A stretch of 64,000 nt of DNA from Acridotheres tristis (GCA_037013685.1 CM072891.1:13368501-13432500), one strand, 5' to 3'. Shown: positions 25,401 through 40,089, counted from the stretch's first letter. Notes: generated by a model not told the origin, from the letters alone. Program-made: numbers and translations.

Positions 25401-25679
25401 TGCTACAGCAATAGGCTTTACCTGGTGCTCAGAGAGAAGGGGTAAAGTCCTCCCCTATCCCAAAAATGAGTAGCAATAATGAAAGCCAGTGCAGGAACCA
25501 CATCTCGCCTGGTTTTCATAGTCTTTTGTGCAGATGGAGAAGAGATTTTTCAAAAGCTCAAAGCAAACATTGACCTAAGGCTACTCTCTGAAGATAATGG
25601 CCACCGTGGAGAGCTTTTGCAAATCCTGCTCCCAGGCAGAGAAAAAGAGTTTAATTTGAATAAAAGGAGGGAGTGACTG

Positions 25680-26495
25680 AAGTCAGAAAATTATAAAGCC
25701 ATGAGCTGAACTATTTCTGGAAAAAATCCTAAAACAAATAATTGAAGAAATTTTTTGAAGCACCTAGATAATAAGGCTGAGAAAATTTTAAGTTAATAGG
25801 AATATGTCAAGAATAGGTTGTGTCAACACGATCCAATTTCTTTCCTGACAGGTTAATAGGGTTTGTGGATGAGGCAGGAGCAGTCAATGACATGTGTCTT
25901 CAGTAAGGTTTATGACATTGGGCTTATATGACACACTCATAAACAATTTAGGGTAGCATGGCCCAAAGGCAGCTTCTGTAGACTGAGTAACTTAAGGGTA
26001 ACTTAAAACTGCTGACATTTAATTGTCCAGTTGGAATGATTCATCAGCTGAGATTTTGCAGTGATCATTCCTGCAGCAGATGTTATTCAATGTTTTCATT
26101 AATGGCTCAGATGATGGAATGAGAACAGGCTTATTAAATTTGCAGGTGGCATTAATTTGGGAGGGACTGCAGGCACATTTGATAAGATTAGAGTTCAAAA
26201 TGCTCTTGATAAGTTTAAGAAATAGTCTGAAAATAACAGGAGACACTTTAATAAAGACAAGTACAAAGTAGTATCCTTAGGAAGGAATAATCAGATTCCT
26301 AAATGCAAGATGGAGATGGTGGGATGGGTAATGGGTCTGCTGGAGGAAAAGGGCTCATAAAGCATCACATGTGTAGAGTTTTGACCATAGTTACATCTTA
26401 GTGGGAAAAGACAAAATCACTTTGGGATATATGAATACACTTTTTAAGACAAAGAAAGTGAGTCTACTTCGCTGGAGCAAGGCACTAATGCTTAG
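25680..26495 (+). mobile_element. Old CR1-type LINE fragment, reverse-transcriptase region
   Basis: On the + strand this aligns by eye, with many gaps and substitutions, to the ORF2 reverse-transcriptase region of the older CR1 families shared with turtles and crocodilians. It shows degenerate forms of the segments around LFNVFINGSDD and of the downstream block ending near GTACAAAGTAGTATCCTTAG. Frames are interrupted throughout and there is no 3' tail. It is a decayed fossil, clearly older than the two other CR1 copies and in the opposite orientation. Confidence 0.8.
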
Positions 26496-29400
26496 AGGTG
26501 GCTCATGAGCCACATGGGTGTCCCTGCCACCACAGGGCTGCTCTGCAAAGGAGTGGAGGGGGAAATGTCTAGGGAAGCCATTCTCTTAGTCAGAGCACTT
26601 TAACCAACGGCTAAATGCCTGAAAATACCCCAAAAGAAAACCTCCCCAGCAGCCTGAACTGTGTAAAATTCAGGCTGCCCTCCTCCATCCTTCTCACTTC
26701 CACACAGTGGTGCAGCCCCTGGGATGGAATCACTTGGTGATGGCGTAGCCCAAGTGGCTGAAGCACCAGCCCTGCAAAAATAAATTTTTCCTTTGTGCTC
26801 TTTTGCCAGCAACTGAACTGCCTGGAAATGAGGCCATCATTTTTTTAACTTTATGGGGGTAGGATTTTGCCCAGCTCAGTCCTCTGAACCCCCTGTACCC
26901 AGTGACCACCAGGCTATGGCAGCAGTCCCACTGGCCACAAGGTAACCAGTTTTCAATAAATACTTGCAAACCACGTAGCTGTTGGCATCACTAGGCGAAA
27001 TGGCACGTTTTTTCAACCAAGCCAAATTTCACAATTCTCCTACACTTGAGCAGGGATCTTTGCCAGCTGCTGATTACAGTATAAGTCCAATTAGAGGCTT
27101 GCCTGCTTTCCTCGGGGAGCCTGTGACCAGTGATATAATGACAAAGTCTCCCTAAAACAAGCTTGTTTGTTTACCTTCTCTGCTCAGTTCCATTTGCTAA
27201 TAAACTGCCCACACACGTATTTAGTCCCATATAATCTTATGCCTCACTACAAGTGGAATGAAATTGGTTTTCTCTCTTGTATTATGTGAGAAAACCTGAT
27301 GCAACCTACGTTTATTTCTAAAAGTCAAGGACCTATTGGAATTCAAGCTGTTTTATATTGTTTTCCTGTCTCCCACTCTCTGTTCCCTCAGAAAAAAAAA
27401 CAGTCTTCTTTTCCCCCAAAGCAAACACCCTGGAGCATAGACAAGCCCAGTAACACCACCTGGGTTTTGCCACAAGCCCTGTTTTCTCCAGGGGACAGTT
27501 TTAGGTGCAGCAGAGAAAATCCAGCTGTTCCCCACTGTGAGAAGAAAGTCCTTCCTCGCTCCCCTGCCATGTCCAAGGCTTTTTTTGGTGGTTTGTCCCA
27601 GGGGACAGCCCTACAGCCTGCTCTACCAGGGTGGCAGCAGTGAGGGTCTGTAGTGCTGGGATACCACGCCACAGAAAAGCAACACGTGTGAGCTTAGATC
27701 TCATCAAACTCCTCCCAGATTCCTTTTATAGGATTAAAGTAGGTAGGCTTTAGCTAATTCATTGTCATTCTCCTGGCTGTCTCCTTGGGGAGCCTGGCAG
27801 TCACTTGCACCAGCAGGCTTAGATCAGCCCTAATGAGCTCACGTCTGCAAAATAGGAGCCCACCGATTATGCTGGGCACATTGTGCAGAAGAATGTGAGA
27901 CTTAGCAAATGTTCACAAATGCTCACAAAGACAGTTCAAACACTCATTTTTTACCTTAAGATACACATTTCCTTAGATAGCTTAAAATGCCATGGTGACT
28001 GCTGTTTGTTAAAACACAGACAAAGGCTTTCTTTAGACAGCCTAGAGGTTTTTTGGCCAGTTAAGCAAAGACCTTTTGTAACCAGAGGGGTCATTTCACT
28101 GGTACAAGTCCACCTCAAGGTGTATGTACAGGTATTATTAAAACCCACTAGAAGACAAGGGGAAAACAAAACTGCAAAATTGAATGTAGAGCTTTGGGAG
28201 GGGCACGTGTCCTTCTGTGCCCTCTGTATGCACTTGTACACTCCTTAAATCATCCTTCAGTGAGAGCAGGAATGTCTCTCAGGAGCTGCCCTGAGCAGCA
28301 GCCTCAATGTTAGTGCTGTTGCCGGGCTCCTGTCTCCAAAACTCTGCTCACTCTAGTGGATGAAGGGTTGGCACAGTTATCCCAAAGCCTGTCCTGTTTA
28401 GATGTGGGAATGTCTCAGGCTGAGATTGAGGGTTTTGCTGTGGGAATTTGTATTTTTTAAGACTGCCTCACTGCCCTGCATAGCCTGGAACATCCTTTCT
28501 GTGGGGAGAGGATGCTCTGCTGCCAGAGATGGAGGTGTGTGGCCGTGGGTCAGACCACCCAGCATACCTGGCTGAATGTCTGCTGACATGCTGCTACCCA
28601 AAAAGGGCAAAGGAAATCTCTGTTGATAAGTGAGAGCTACGCAGATGGGGAGTTTTGCCAAGTGAAGGTGTTTGTGCTGCTTGCAAGAGCTGTTTCTGCT
28701 GAATAAGGAAGTGCAAGGCTGCTTTGCTGTAATAAAGTACGCTGAGAAAATTATTTGTATAATCAGAAAGAACTCTGCATGAATGCACAAAGTAGGTAAA
28801 GAAGCACTCCAAAAATTACCTTAGACAGTAAAAGGGTTAAAAAGATAAGGGGGAGCCTTGCAGGAGGTTTAAGTTCCTCGACACCAAGCAAATGTGCTTC
28901 CACTACTCTGTGCTGAAGTTACCAGAGCAAAGAACTTTGGGCTTCGGGAATAAAGTGTGAATATTGTGGACTTTTTTATTTCCCCAGAAAGACTTTCCTT
29001 AATAAAATTAGTGAGATTTGTCAGACGTGACTCTAGAAAATCTACTAAGCATTAACTAGCTTCTACTTACTTAAAATGCTGTTTGGGAGTGCACAGCCTT
29101 TGTAGATTCATGCCCAAACACAACCTGGAATTCACACTTGTAATAAGCAAAGTTGAATTGAAATGATGAACATCTTTTTTCCCTGTATGTCCCTCCCACA
29201 AAGGTAAAACTCTAAACTTCTCACTACACTCAAAGTAGCTCCCAGAATTTCCTATAAAGCAGGCTCTCACCTCTCTGATAGTGCTGGGGTTTTTAAAAAT
29301 TTCATGCCATTTTACTCCTTGGCTACCTGGCCCTATTCACCTCCCACAATATTTATCACTTCTTTGGAAAAACATAATTGTAATTTTATTAGGAAAATAA

Positions 29401-32400
29401 AGTTTGTATCTCATTCTGAAGGTGAGCACTGGAGAAGAGTCAGAGGCAGCTCTGATGACAAGGATAACTGGAGCAGTGTGTGAAGCTGGAGCCCTGCCCT
29501 GCCTGGACCCCTGCAGATCTGGCCACCCTGTGATTGTGTCCAAGCTCTGCCTGCCCTGGGGGCTGACCCAGATCTGAAAGGAAAAGCTGTTTGCTGCGGG
29601 CCTGCTGCCAGCTGATAACTTCTTTATTTAACTTCTCTGGCTCTTTGTGTGGGGAATAAAAATATGATGTTTAAAACTCAGGCCAAGTCTGCCCGAGGTC
29701 AAGGCTAGGACTGAGAGCTGGACCTCATCCTGAACAACAGACATTGTCAGAGACTTGGCCTCTTGTGGTGAATTACCTCCAGTGATAAAACTGACCCTTT
29801 CTGGCTATGGGTAGAAATTTCAGGAAGAGGGTGATGGAAATATGGTCACATCTAAACCTTTTTTCAAGCCTGCCTATTGTTGTTACTATTGATTTGCATT
29901 TAAAGCTTAATTTTGGTTATTAGAAAGCAAGGTGACTTGTCGCCCTTTGTGCTGCTTGTTTACTTCCTGTATCACTTCAGGTTAAAACTTACTAGGCAGA
30001 AGCACTTGCTAGAGACAGCATCCTACTGCATCCCTAGTTAGCATGGAAGTGGTTCATAGGCTTTGGGCTGGCTCTTGGCAGAGGGAAATTGCAGTTTTGG
30101 TCTAGGATGGGCAGTTTCACTTACTGTTAACAGCTGCTGCTTCAGAGGTGTCTGCACATCCCTGATGCAGGGACAAGCAGGGATGGGACAAAGTCCGTGT
30201 CACTTAGAGATGAAAAATCTGGATTAATTCTTGTTCCTTCCTTCAAAGTTTCTTCTCCCCAGATCTCCCCATGACTCTGAATTGCACTTTCAAGGGGTGC
30301 ATTTCCCTTCGGCCATGCTTCTGTGAAATGCTGCTATTTATCCTTGCTCCCTGAGAGGAGAACAGGCTCCAGGAGCAGCTGCATTGGGAACTGGCCTCAC
30401 TTTTGGCATGAGGGGAGCTGTCAGAGCGCCCAGAGACATGAAGAGGCCAGATGCAGGAAGCTTTCTATTTACCCTAATGGGACTGAAAACATGTTCAGTA
30501 AATTGGCAAAATATACTGAGAACAGAACTCAGAACACTGGAAAATGTGGGAGTTGGCAAAGGCATTCGTGGCATTAAAAGTATATATGCAGAGATGCCAA
30601 GCATTATATTTATCTAACTAGCAGGCAGTGAACATTCCCATCCCTAGATGGTCACCAAGGCCCTGCTCTCCAAGGGAGAGGTGTCCTCAGGGTCCCACCA
30701 TGGGCTACCAAGTGCTCTCAGCTACACACATCAAGTGCCCAACATCAGGCAGGATGCCCCATGGCCAGGGCAGAGGGCAGGCCAGCAGCCTGGTGACACA
30801 AAAACCCAAGTGGCCCTCCAGGCTGCCAGTAACAGAGGTAGAAGTGACTGAAGAAGAACCAAGTGCTCTGTCCCTTTGGTGTGAAGATCAGATCCTGCCT
30901 CTCATCCAATGCCAACCCCATCAACCAAGGGTTGAGGAATTTAATTTTGTCCCTGCTCTGTCACCAGGGCAAATCTACATAAATGTTTTGTCTCTTTTAA
31001 GCTTGTTTACCCTGTCTGAGCTCATACCACTCACCCTTATTTTGGTGACCACCATGTGCTGAGCTAGAACGTTCTCTGCTGTAGTGCTGAACACTCCCAG
31101 TCAGCAGGGAAAGAGGGAGCTGGCAGGCATCAGCCAGCACTGCCTGACCTCAGCCTGATGCAAAGCAGGGACGTGGGACCCTGCAGACCCTGACACCTGG
31201 CTGTGGGCAGCAGGGCACAGCTCTTCTTCACAAGGGACTGGTTGGATGCCATCGTGCTGTGTCCCATCACGTACCTCACACACAGCAGACTCTCAGGGTG
31301 GTGCTGCACAAGGCTGGCCCTGGATCCTGCTGACCCTGAGCAGCTCCCACTAACTCCCACTTTTCTTAAAATGTGCTCTTCCCTTCTTTTGGCTCCTCCT
31401 GCAGCAGACTCCTTGTGGGCAGCATTCTGCAGGTGCCTGTGGCTCCTCACTGGCCAGCTCACATTGACTCAACAGGGTACAGCAGGGTGCAGGGATAGGT
31501 TATTTCCTAGGAACTCATCATGTTTTCCCTAAAAGAGTCTTTCCTGCCAATACTACAGTCAGGTGCAGGTAGCCAGCTGCAGCCTACCCCTAACAAGCAC
31601 CATGTTGCTTGCACTGTAGACACCAGGGAACACTGAAGAGTAATTTACTTTTCCATGTAAATCTTGGCTTCCAACAAGCAAAGGTGCTTCCTTTCCCACT
31701 GTGAAGTTACTGAAGAAGCCTTGGGTTTAGTTCACTGTTTATGATTTTTTTCTATGTTTTTGTCAAATAAACCACTACCATCAGGAGGAAATCTGCCACT
31801 GGTGTATGAACACATCCTGGTTTCTTCTGGGAGAGTGACTGGTTGCTTGTGAGTTTGGTGTCAGGGAGAACCTGGGAGAGAGGAGCTACACAGCCCAGAG
31901 CAAATGGCCACAGGCCGGGGAGGTGCACACCAGCAGTGATGGCTGAGGAGGGGACACCCACCTTGGCAGAGACTGCTCTTCTGAGGGGCTGCTGCAGTGG
32001 AAGTGGTACAGTAGTGACTGAAAACTTTAGTGTCACCAGCAGGAAGGCCTGAATTTGAGCTTTCAAGATGAGGAGACAAGGTGGGCATGCTTTGGGTGAG
32101 GGTCTGCAAATCCTGCTTTGGCTGCTCTGGTATCCAGGCTGGGGGCAACTAGAGGCATACAGCAATGGTCTGCTGTGTGTGACCAGCCAAAAACTCAGCA
32201 GAGTGCAGGAGCTTGCTTGGCAGCAGCACTGCTGTGGCACAGATCACAACTAGTGATCACATGAATGCCTCTCAGAAGGACACAGCTGTTGACCAGGGAA
32301 GCCAAACCTTCAGCAAACCACCAGCTCCAGCTCTAGTGAGGGTCCTGCTTTGAATATTCACCTTCAGGGTGCTGTCCTGCGTGGCTGTGGCTCTGATAGT

Positions 32401-32559
32401 GCTACGTAGGCAAAGAGGTCTCTGGTGCTCTGCCCATTCTGCTGGAGCCTTACAGCTGTTGGCAGCTGCCTGGCTTTGTCCAGGGGCTGAAACAGTTAAC
32501 TAGAGAAACAGCTGAAATGTTAAACTAGGTGGCCTATATATGCCAAGAAACATTCCCAG
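26496..32559. other. Intergenic sequence, no gene recognised
   Basis: Unique sequence with some CNE-like patches (about 27030-27160 and 27770-27880). It also has an octamer-like ATTTGCAT near 29890. I recognised no exon. Confidence 0.5.
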
Positions 32560-32715
32560 CTGCTCTTTGATGTTAAATTTAATCTGTAGTACGCTGTGCA
32601 ATGGCTGTGCATCTCGTATAAATTAATTACAAAGACCTCGTCGTGCATGCAGAGAACAGCGGGCAGCACCATCAACACCGTGCAGTCATTTAAGGTCGCA
32701 GGGGGAAATCCTGTA
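32560..32715. other. Candidate conserved non-coding element
   Basis: A compact CpG-containing but AT-rich segment with CGTATAAATTAATTAC and several TGCAT motifs stands out from its flanks. A 96-codon frame on the - strand crosses it, but the protein is not recognisable. Regulatory sequence is more likely than coding sequence. Confidence 0.25.
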
Positions 32716-35700
32716 GTAGGCTCTACCAAGGGGCTTTGCCTCCTTCCTCTTTGGGAGGACACCCTGGGCATCACAGCTTCTCTGACTCGTGAGCTGGGGT
32801 TAGAGCACACGGGTGTTTCCCTCCATCCTTGTCAACCCCAGTGGGAGGCACAGAGCCCCCTCCTCAGTCATCAACACCCTGGGATTCAAAGAGGAGACAT
32901 GCACTCGGTCTGGATCCCGGGGATACACTTACTCTTTAACAAAGAGATGAAAAGAAAGCTAGTGGATCTGGGAGCTGCTCCAGAAAGGGGCCATGTAGAA
33001 TTACAGAGAGGCTGTAATGGGGTCACTCGTTGCAGAGCTGGCCATCAGGACCTGGGCTGGTGTCCTGCATGCGTTTTGGAAAAAGTATTCTGGGAAAATG
33101 AGAGACACCTTCTTAAAATGCCTCTGCTTGGCAGTGGCACTTGGTTCCGTCTTCTCACAATCTTTTGTTCTCAGCCTTGTACCAACAAGCTCTGAAGTCT
33201 TTACCTTGCATCTTAAAAAGTGAATTGCTGCTTAGCTGTTGCTGGGAAGTGGGGAACACACATTCCATCTGCACTATGTGTACATACCAGGGCCGTGCCA
33301 GCCCCCAGACCTGACTCAGGAGGGGCCCCAGCAGCACCTTGCTTCCCTGCTTTACAAAAAGAGACAGGCAATGTCCTTTTCAGAAGGGGAGGGCATCTTC
33401 TTCATCTTCTTTATTTCTCCCACCCTTCCAACCTAGAACTTTGGCAGTGGAAATCAATTAACACAAAGGAGAAGCGTCTCACATTCTGTCAGAGATTAAG
33501 CCAAGGAAATCTCAGCCTACAAGGTGAGAAAATGAAAACAGAAAAGCAACAAACAAACAGAAACAAGAAGTCAGAAGGAAAAAGCTCATGCAGCCTCATA
33601 TTTGTTGGTGGAAAACTGCTGCAGTGCCTACCCCAGCATCTGGTGTTGATTACCTACCCATCCTTCTCACAGCATTTTGTAATCATTAGCTAAATCAGCT
33701 TACTTTAATGTGGAAAAGGGACTGGGAGTACCCAGGACGAAGGGCACAGGCTGCTGATGGTGCAGGGCGCTGGTGTGGAGAGCACTGGGGCTGTCCTGGG
33801 GTGCAGCTTGGGTACGTGTCTGCTGGCAGCCCAGCTGCCCCTTCCCTACCTCTGCAGTTTGAAAACACCACCACTGAGCTGGCACCTGAGCTTTCCCTCC
33901 CTGCTGGAACACTCAGCTGGGAGATGGCTGGGGGTGTCCAGGCAGGAAGAGAAGCTCCTTACTCCTGGCGTGGTAGCACAGCCACTCTGCAGTGAGGGAA
34001 TGCAATGGCTGCAACTGACAGCACAGCTGGCCTTAGAAGAAAGGGCTCCAAACAAGGCTTAGTCACTAATTTTCCAGCTCGAATCAAAGAGGACAGGGCT
34101 GGGAGGGAGCTCTGTTCTTGTTTCTACATGTTTCTTCTATAGCTTCGATTGTTGCAGCCCCTCAGAACCATTCACAGCCTTCCAGGTGGGAGCAAGAGCA
34201 TTACCAGACCCCACTGTGGTACCTAGATTTAGGGGATATCCCACTTTGCCCCATTTTGCATTTTTTGCAACGCTGGTCTCCACGGCCCTCTTCCCATTTC
34301 CCACTGCTCCATCCCTCCTGTTTTTGGGCAGGGGATCCACTCTTTAGGGTGTAAGACAGGCTCCTCTCAGGTATCAGAGGACAGGCAGCTTGCCTGTATC
34401 GTCTGACTCACCTTTGCCTCTACCTGCAAAACAAAGCACAGGCAGCTCTTCTCCTGTGGCCAGCTCCCATCAGCTTTGTTTTCCCCAAGGAAATGCCACA
34501 GCAGGTGCCAAAGATGTCCCAGGGGCTGCAGTGGCCTCCCCTGAGTGCAGCTCACGTCCCTCCCTGCTGCCATTCATTCCCTGCCAGGGAGAGAGGACAG
34601 CAGATGCCTTTTCCTGCCTTGCAGCAGCCACGATCCCAGTGATAAAGCCATGGGGGTTCTCAGCTCTGGGTGAGGAGCCAGCAGTGGCTGCAGGGCTCTG
34701 GACATGAGGGAAATGGCAGGGGCAGGAGCTGCAGCCCCCACAGCACAGCCCACTGCACATCTGCCCACACTGCTCACTATCACAAGGGAGCAGAGCCACA
34801 GCACAAGGTATAATCATGGACCATTTACAACTGGTAGTCATGTGGAAATGCAATCCCAGGTATAATCACTGCACTGCTCTCACTGGCACAGCACCTGGGA
34901 TTGCCAGCAGCAAACTAAGCCTGCTGGGGTGATATCTGCTGACTCTTAACATTGCCACACTTTGACAGTCAGCTCTCAAAAACCAACTCTCTCCATTCAA
35001 GATTCACACTTCTCTCATATCCGCACATGGCTTGTTCATTTTTCTTGCAGCAAATCAGGCTGCTTTGCATTTGCTGAGCACCGAGGAGGGTTTGGGAGGT
35101 AAAATGCCCAGGGTGGGAGGCTTGAGACAAATGAAGAATGTTAATCCAGGAGATAACCCTGTGGTGTCTCTTCTATTAATAGGTGATTTAAAATACACAT
35201 GCTTCCTGTGAAAGCTGAATGTAAGACCTTTAGATACAGAAGCCATAAAGCTGCTACTCCTGGGGTTAAGGAAGATGCTTGCTGTAAAAAAAAAAAAAAA
35301 ATGTCCATGAGGAAGAAAATACATGGAGAAACTTTGAGGTGCAACAGCTTCAAATTATACATTGTCCAACACAACTGCTCCACATATTTGCTTCACCACC
35401 ACAAGCCCAGCACTGCTGAGGAGAGCATGTCACCCTTTGCTTCCAGATGTGCCATGTCCTTTAAGCCATCAGCACAGGATACAGAAACCTCTGGTCACTA
35501 GAGATGGATGCTAAGCAAACTCCCATGCAAAATTAGGCATGTTTTTTCCCACAAGGCTGATCAAACATCACAACATGCTTCTGGAAGGGGAAAGGCACTT
35601 GATTGCCTGCTGTACCAGGTTTTTGTGCCCAGAGGGAGGCTGTGCCCATCCTGTTGATTTGCTGTTGGTTTCAAGATGCTGCCTGTAGGACGTGCACAAC

Positions 35701-38700
35701 AGGATGGTTTTGTCCCTGCCAGCCATGTGCCTTCTGGAAGGAAAGCAAGGTGACCTGTGGCTTGAGACACAAACAGTGTGTTGTCTGTAATCCTTCAGCA
35801 TTTAGGAAGGTAACTTGTGCAAAGCAGCTTTAGGGTAGAAGCTAGTCCTGACTGCCCTTCTGGAAACTATGCTATGGCTATGAACCTCAAGAAGAGCTTG
35901 GACTACAGTCTAACCATCCTCACTGATCTTATAGCTTATAAATCTACCACTCAGCACATTTTCTGTGGCTTCTTTCAAAGGAAACTGTAGGAAGTACTTT
36001 GGAGTGTGAGAAAATGACAACTTAAAGGGTGAAAATTGAAGTCAGCAACTAGCTCAATATAGTGTAGGGACAACAAGACAATCTCAGATGCAGAATAAAA
36101 GGACTGAAAAGAAGACTCATGAATGCTCAGAGGACTCCATTTGCTGAGGTGAGCAGCTGGGGGTAAAAGCAGCTATAGGGTAACAGCAAAAGAGCACTGT
36201 AGAATTCTGAAAAATAAGAGTGGCAAGCCAAAGGGGTGTGGGAGGCCACTGAGGGGCATGAAAAAGAGTGAAAAAAATATTGCTCTGTTCCAATGTGGCC
36301 TTCTTTTACAGGGGATAGAGTCTGTGCCCAACCTGCTGAGATAGCAAAGCTTCTGCAGGAGCCTTGTGCAAGTGCTGGAGCCCCTTTCAGTGACACTGGG
36401 TACACACAAGACTCCCTCTGACTCCTTCAGATGACACTTTGGGAGTAGCTTTTTCACTTTAATTTTTGTGTTCTAGTTTGTTTTGGGGTTTTGGTGGGGT
36501 TTTTTTCCCCCTTCTAAAAATGCTGTTTCATGTCTTATTTTGCTTCAGATAAAATCTGCAGAGATTGTTTTTAAAGTTTGTATTCCAATGACAATTTTTC
36601 TGCTTATTAGTGTATACACAAAATAATTTAAAAAACAGAGATTCAAATGCAACCCTTTGCAGGCCCCAAATCACAGTGCCTTGACTAGAAACAAGTTTTT
36701 GAGATTTCCATGAAAGAAGAGCAAAAACTTTGTGCCAATATAGAACCTACTTTCTCCTCTTTCTAGGTCTTGTTACTTTTCACAGATCAGAAAACACAAT
36801 TTTCACAACAGCTTTTTTTTCCCTTGAAAGCCTGTCCATCTGACTATGCAGCACCCTCAAAGAGCAGCCTGGGGACACAGACCCTGCACCAGATCTCTGA
36901 GCTACCTTTCCAAGACAAAAAGCCTACCTTGCTCTTAAAGCAGCTTGTGTGTTGTTCCTGGTAAAGAAAGTCCCATCATCATCTTCATGCCCCAGCCCAA
37001 CCTCAAGGGCAGAATCAGTTCCTCTCACGAGAAGTGGTCCTAGCCCAAATGGGACATGTATCTTGCAGAACATGCAGAGCTGGGGTCACACCTGGCAGAG
37101 AGCAGGGAACAGGTGGTCAGAGCAGCGAGAGGTCCCAGTAATGAAACAGAGACATCCACAGGGTATTGATTATTTTGGCTGTTTCAAAGTGGCAGGCAGC
37201 TGTGTGCTCTAAGCCAGCCTGCTGCCTCCCTTCCCCAGGCTCAGAGGGACACACTGTCCTCCCCAGGACCTTTCCACCCAACACCCTGCAACACAACTAA
37301 ATAAAGTGGGTCTGCACCCATCACATGCTGTGTAGGCAGAGGGCTTGCTTGAAGATGGCTCCAGCCCCTTGGACAGGGACCACCTTCCCTGGCTGGGGCC
37401 CAGGAGGGGGTATCTGAGGAAGCAGCACACCCCACTGCCAGCTCTGGCCCCTCACAGCAGCCTGCTCTCTTGCCTCAGAAGCAGGGCACACACATCATAC
37501 CCCTCATGGGTATTCCCAGACTTGGCTCTCAGAGAGAAGATGACAGAAGGGGCCAGGCCCCCAGGGAAGAGCAGGGGGAAGTGTGACCCACCGGCTTTAT
37601 CTGCCCTCTCCAAGGTTCCAGCTGACCTGAGAGAAAAATTAAGATTTAGCATTGGCTGAGGAAAAACCAAATCCTCCCCATCAGCTTTGCGGGGGCTTGC
37701 TCCACACACAGTCTAACAGAACCGAGTCTCTGTGCTCTAGCCTACCTTGCATCCTCTCAGAATGTATTTTAATGTGTTCAGCACTGCATATAACAAATCC
37801 TACTGATGTAGCTGCCTTAGCACATTTCAGAGGCACCATGTTTAACAAACTGTCCTATTTGGAGACGCAGAAAGCAGGCTGGTGTTTCTCCAGCCCAGGA
37901 CTATGAAAAACAGGGCTCTGCTGTGCCTTTGATCTACACAAAAGGCTTTCTCCCCCGCAGCGGGGGAGGCTGCTAGACCCTTCTCCTTTACAGATGCTCC
38001 TCCACCAGATATTCACGAGCACGGCTTGGGAGGGACTCCGGACCAACCTCTCCCTTCCCATTGCTGCCTGGGGTCTCTGAGCCCCCATCTCTCTGTGTCC
38101 CACTCGCAGTGAGTCACTGTCTCTGTCCGTGGGCTCTTATCAAGTGCAGGACATTACTTAGGGATAGTTGACGAATTTTTCCTTTACTTTTCCCCTTTCA
38201 TTCAAACACCAGGCTCTGGCTGGATTGTGTGGGATCCAGGGGCAGGTGCAGCCCTCTCCCTGCTCCCCTCTCCACTCTAGTTTGCAATGCTTCTTTCCCC
38301 GGGTCCAGCTTGGAGTTTGTTTTCCATCCTTCTCTCTCTCCCGCCCGATGAAGTGTCCCAGCCGAAGCCTCTGGGGCACAGCGAGCTGGTGACTCTGAGC
38401 CACTCGATTTCCTCGGTCCTGCAGAACAAGGCTGCACGCACGTCAGTGTCAGCCCCAGGCCACTGGTGACTGCTAGAGACGCTTCAGCGAGGGTTTGATT
38501 GCGCACTTACTAAAGCTGCTGCGAAGGAAACTAAAGCCTCTTTGGGCCCGTGTAATGGAGCAGCGTGGCGCAGGTGAAAGCCTCCCGCAGACCAGCTGCT
38601 GCCTTTTGTACATCCTCTCTCTCACAAGTGCCTCCTGCTGCCGAGAGCGGCTGATCCCCCTTGTGACCTGTGTCACACCCCAGCCTGCCCGCAAGGAGTC

Positions 38701-40089
38701 GGGAGAGATCTGCCTGCACCCACCCATCTGCCTGCTGCTGGGGAGATGGGGGAAAAATGTGCCTGAGAGCCTGAGGTTACTTATCAAATGTGGTCACACA
38801 GAGCAGTATTAATGCTGTGACGGTCTGCTCTGACCAAACAGCATCAAAGAGAGAGGGGAGAGGGGCAGAGCTGAAAGCACATCCTGTGGCCGTTGTCTTG
38901 CCATTGAAACACTCAGCAGGGAGGACAAAGGCTTGACCCAGGCGTCTGAATTAATAAAAGGTGGGTGGGTGGGTGATCTAGGCAGTCTCAAACAATGCAG
39001 TTGCTGCAGAAGGCCTCTGGCTCTTGTTTATGAATTCAAATCTTGGCTGAGGGTAATATTTTCAAAAGCACGTTTATACGTGCCAGAAATAACCCCATAG
39101 CTCCTTGTGACATCAGATGACACAATTGTTTGAATGACGAACATTGAAAAGAAATGTTTACCACTTCTGAAACTTTCACCCCGATGCAGCAGCCTGACCT
39201 ATCCTCAGAAAACTGCTCATTACTTCTTTGAAACAACTTTGAGAGATCTCCTTGAATGCAAATTTCTCTTTGGAAAAAGCCAGTGTGACATATTTTGACT
39301 TTCCTTGTTTGACAATATCATAGTTATTTCATGTCAATAATATAAAATGTGATTGTTTCGGCTGTGTCTTCCCATTTTGCTCTGTATGCTTTTGTATTTC
39401 ATTATCATATTTCAATGCCACAAAGCCCAGATGGAGTATGTATAATATTTCATCTCTTGTACATGCTCTGGCACAATCACACTGAAAAATTTTGAACTTT
39501 ATCACGGTAAAATATTTTACTAGCTCCAAGGCAGGATTGAATTTGTTTTAGAACTTGGATTTAAAAAAATTAAAAAATAAAAAAACCACCGGCATTTCCC
39601 CCCTCTGTTATGCAGCAAAATCAGCTACTGAAATGTCAGATATTCCCTCTGAAGAAATGCTCTCTTTCCCAAAGATTCATTACTTGGCCTCTGTGAAATG
39701 ATACATCTCAGCCCAGTTCCCAGTGGATAAGCCTTCAGTTGCTCAAAGGACACCCTTGTGTTTGCAATGACCTCATCACATTGCATGTTTGAGGATGTGG
39801 TTTTCCATTAGGGTTTATCCATGGGATTAGAGTTGAAAGGTTCCCACCCGATCCCCCTCTCTGTACTTCCTTCTCTCTCTCTTTTCGTCACGCAGGCATC
39901 GTGCTCTTCTATACCTTCAAACTGGACCCGTGAAACGAGCTGGGTCAAATGAACACATCAGAAACCTCCCTTGGAAAAAGGAATTGCATCAGAATAGGGG
40001 ACAGAGCTGCCACCAGCTCCCGTGCCTCTGTGTCTAATAGCTGCTGATGTTTGCCCTTTACCACGCTGTCATTCTCTTTCGTTACAATC
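32716..40089. other. Upstream flank of the CpG island, no gene recognised
   Basis: Unique sequence of mixed composition. The part nearest the island (about 38900-39950) is AT-rich with several TAAT and octamer-like motifs and may contain enhancers. No PRDM11 exon, repeat family or RNA gene was seen. Confidence 0.5.
35286..35301 (+). repeat. A16 homopolymer
   Basis: A run of 16 A in unique sequence, with no recognised retroposon attached. Confidence 0.9.

Noticed and set aside
32596..33195. 199-codon frame on the + strand
   Set aside because: No domain recognised, and the frame runs across unrelated-looking sequence.
1..40000. PRDM11 exons on the - strand
   Set aside because: Expected nearby from gene order, but no PR/SET-like sequence or matching exon could be seen.
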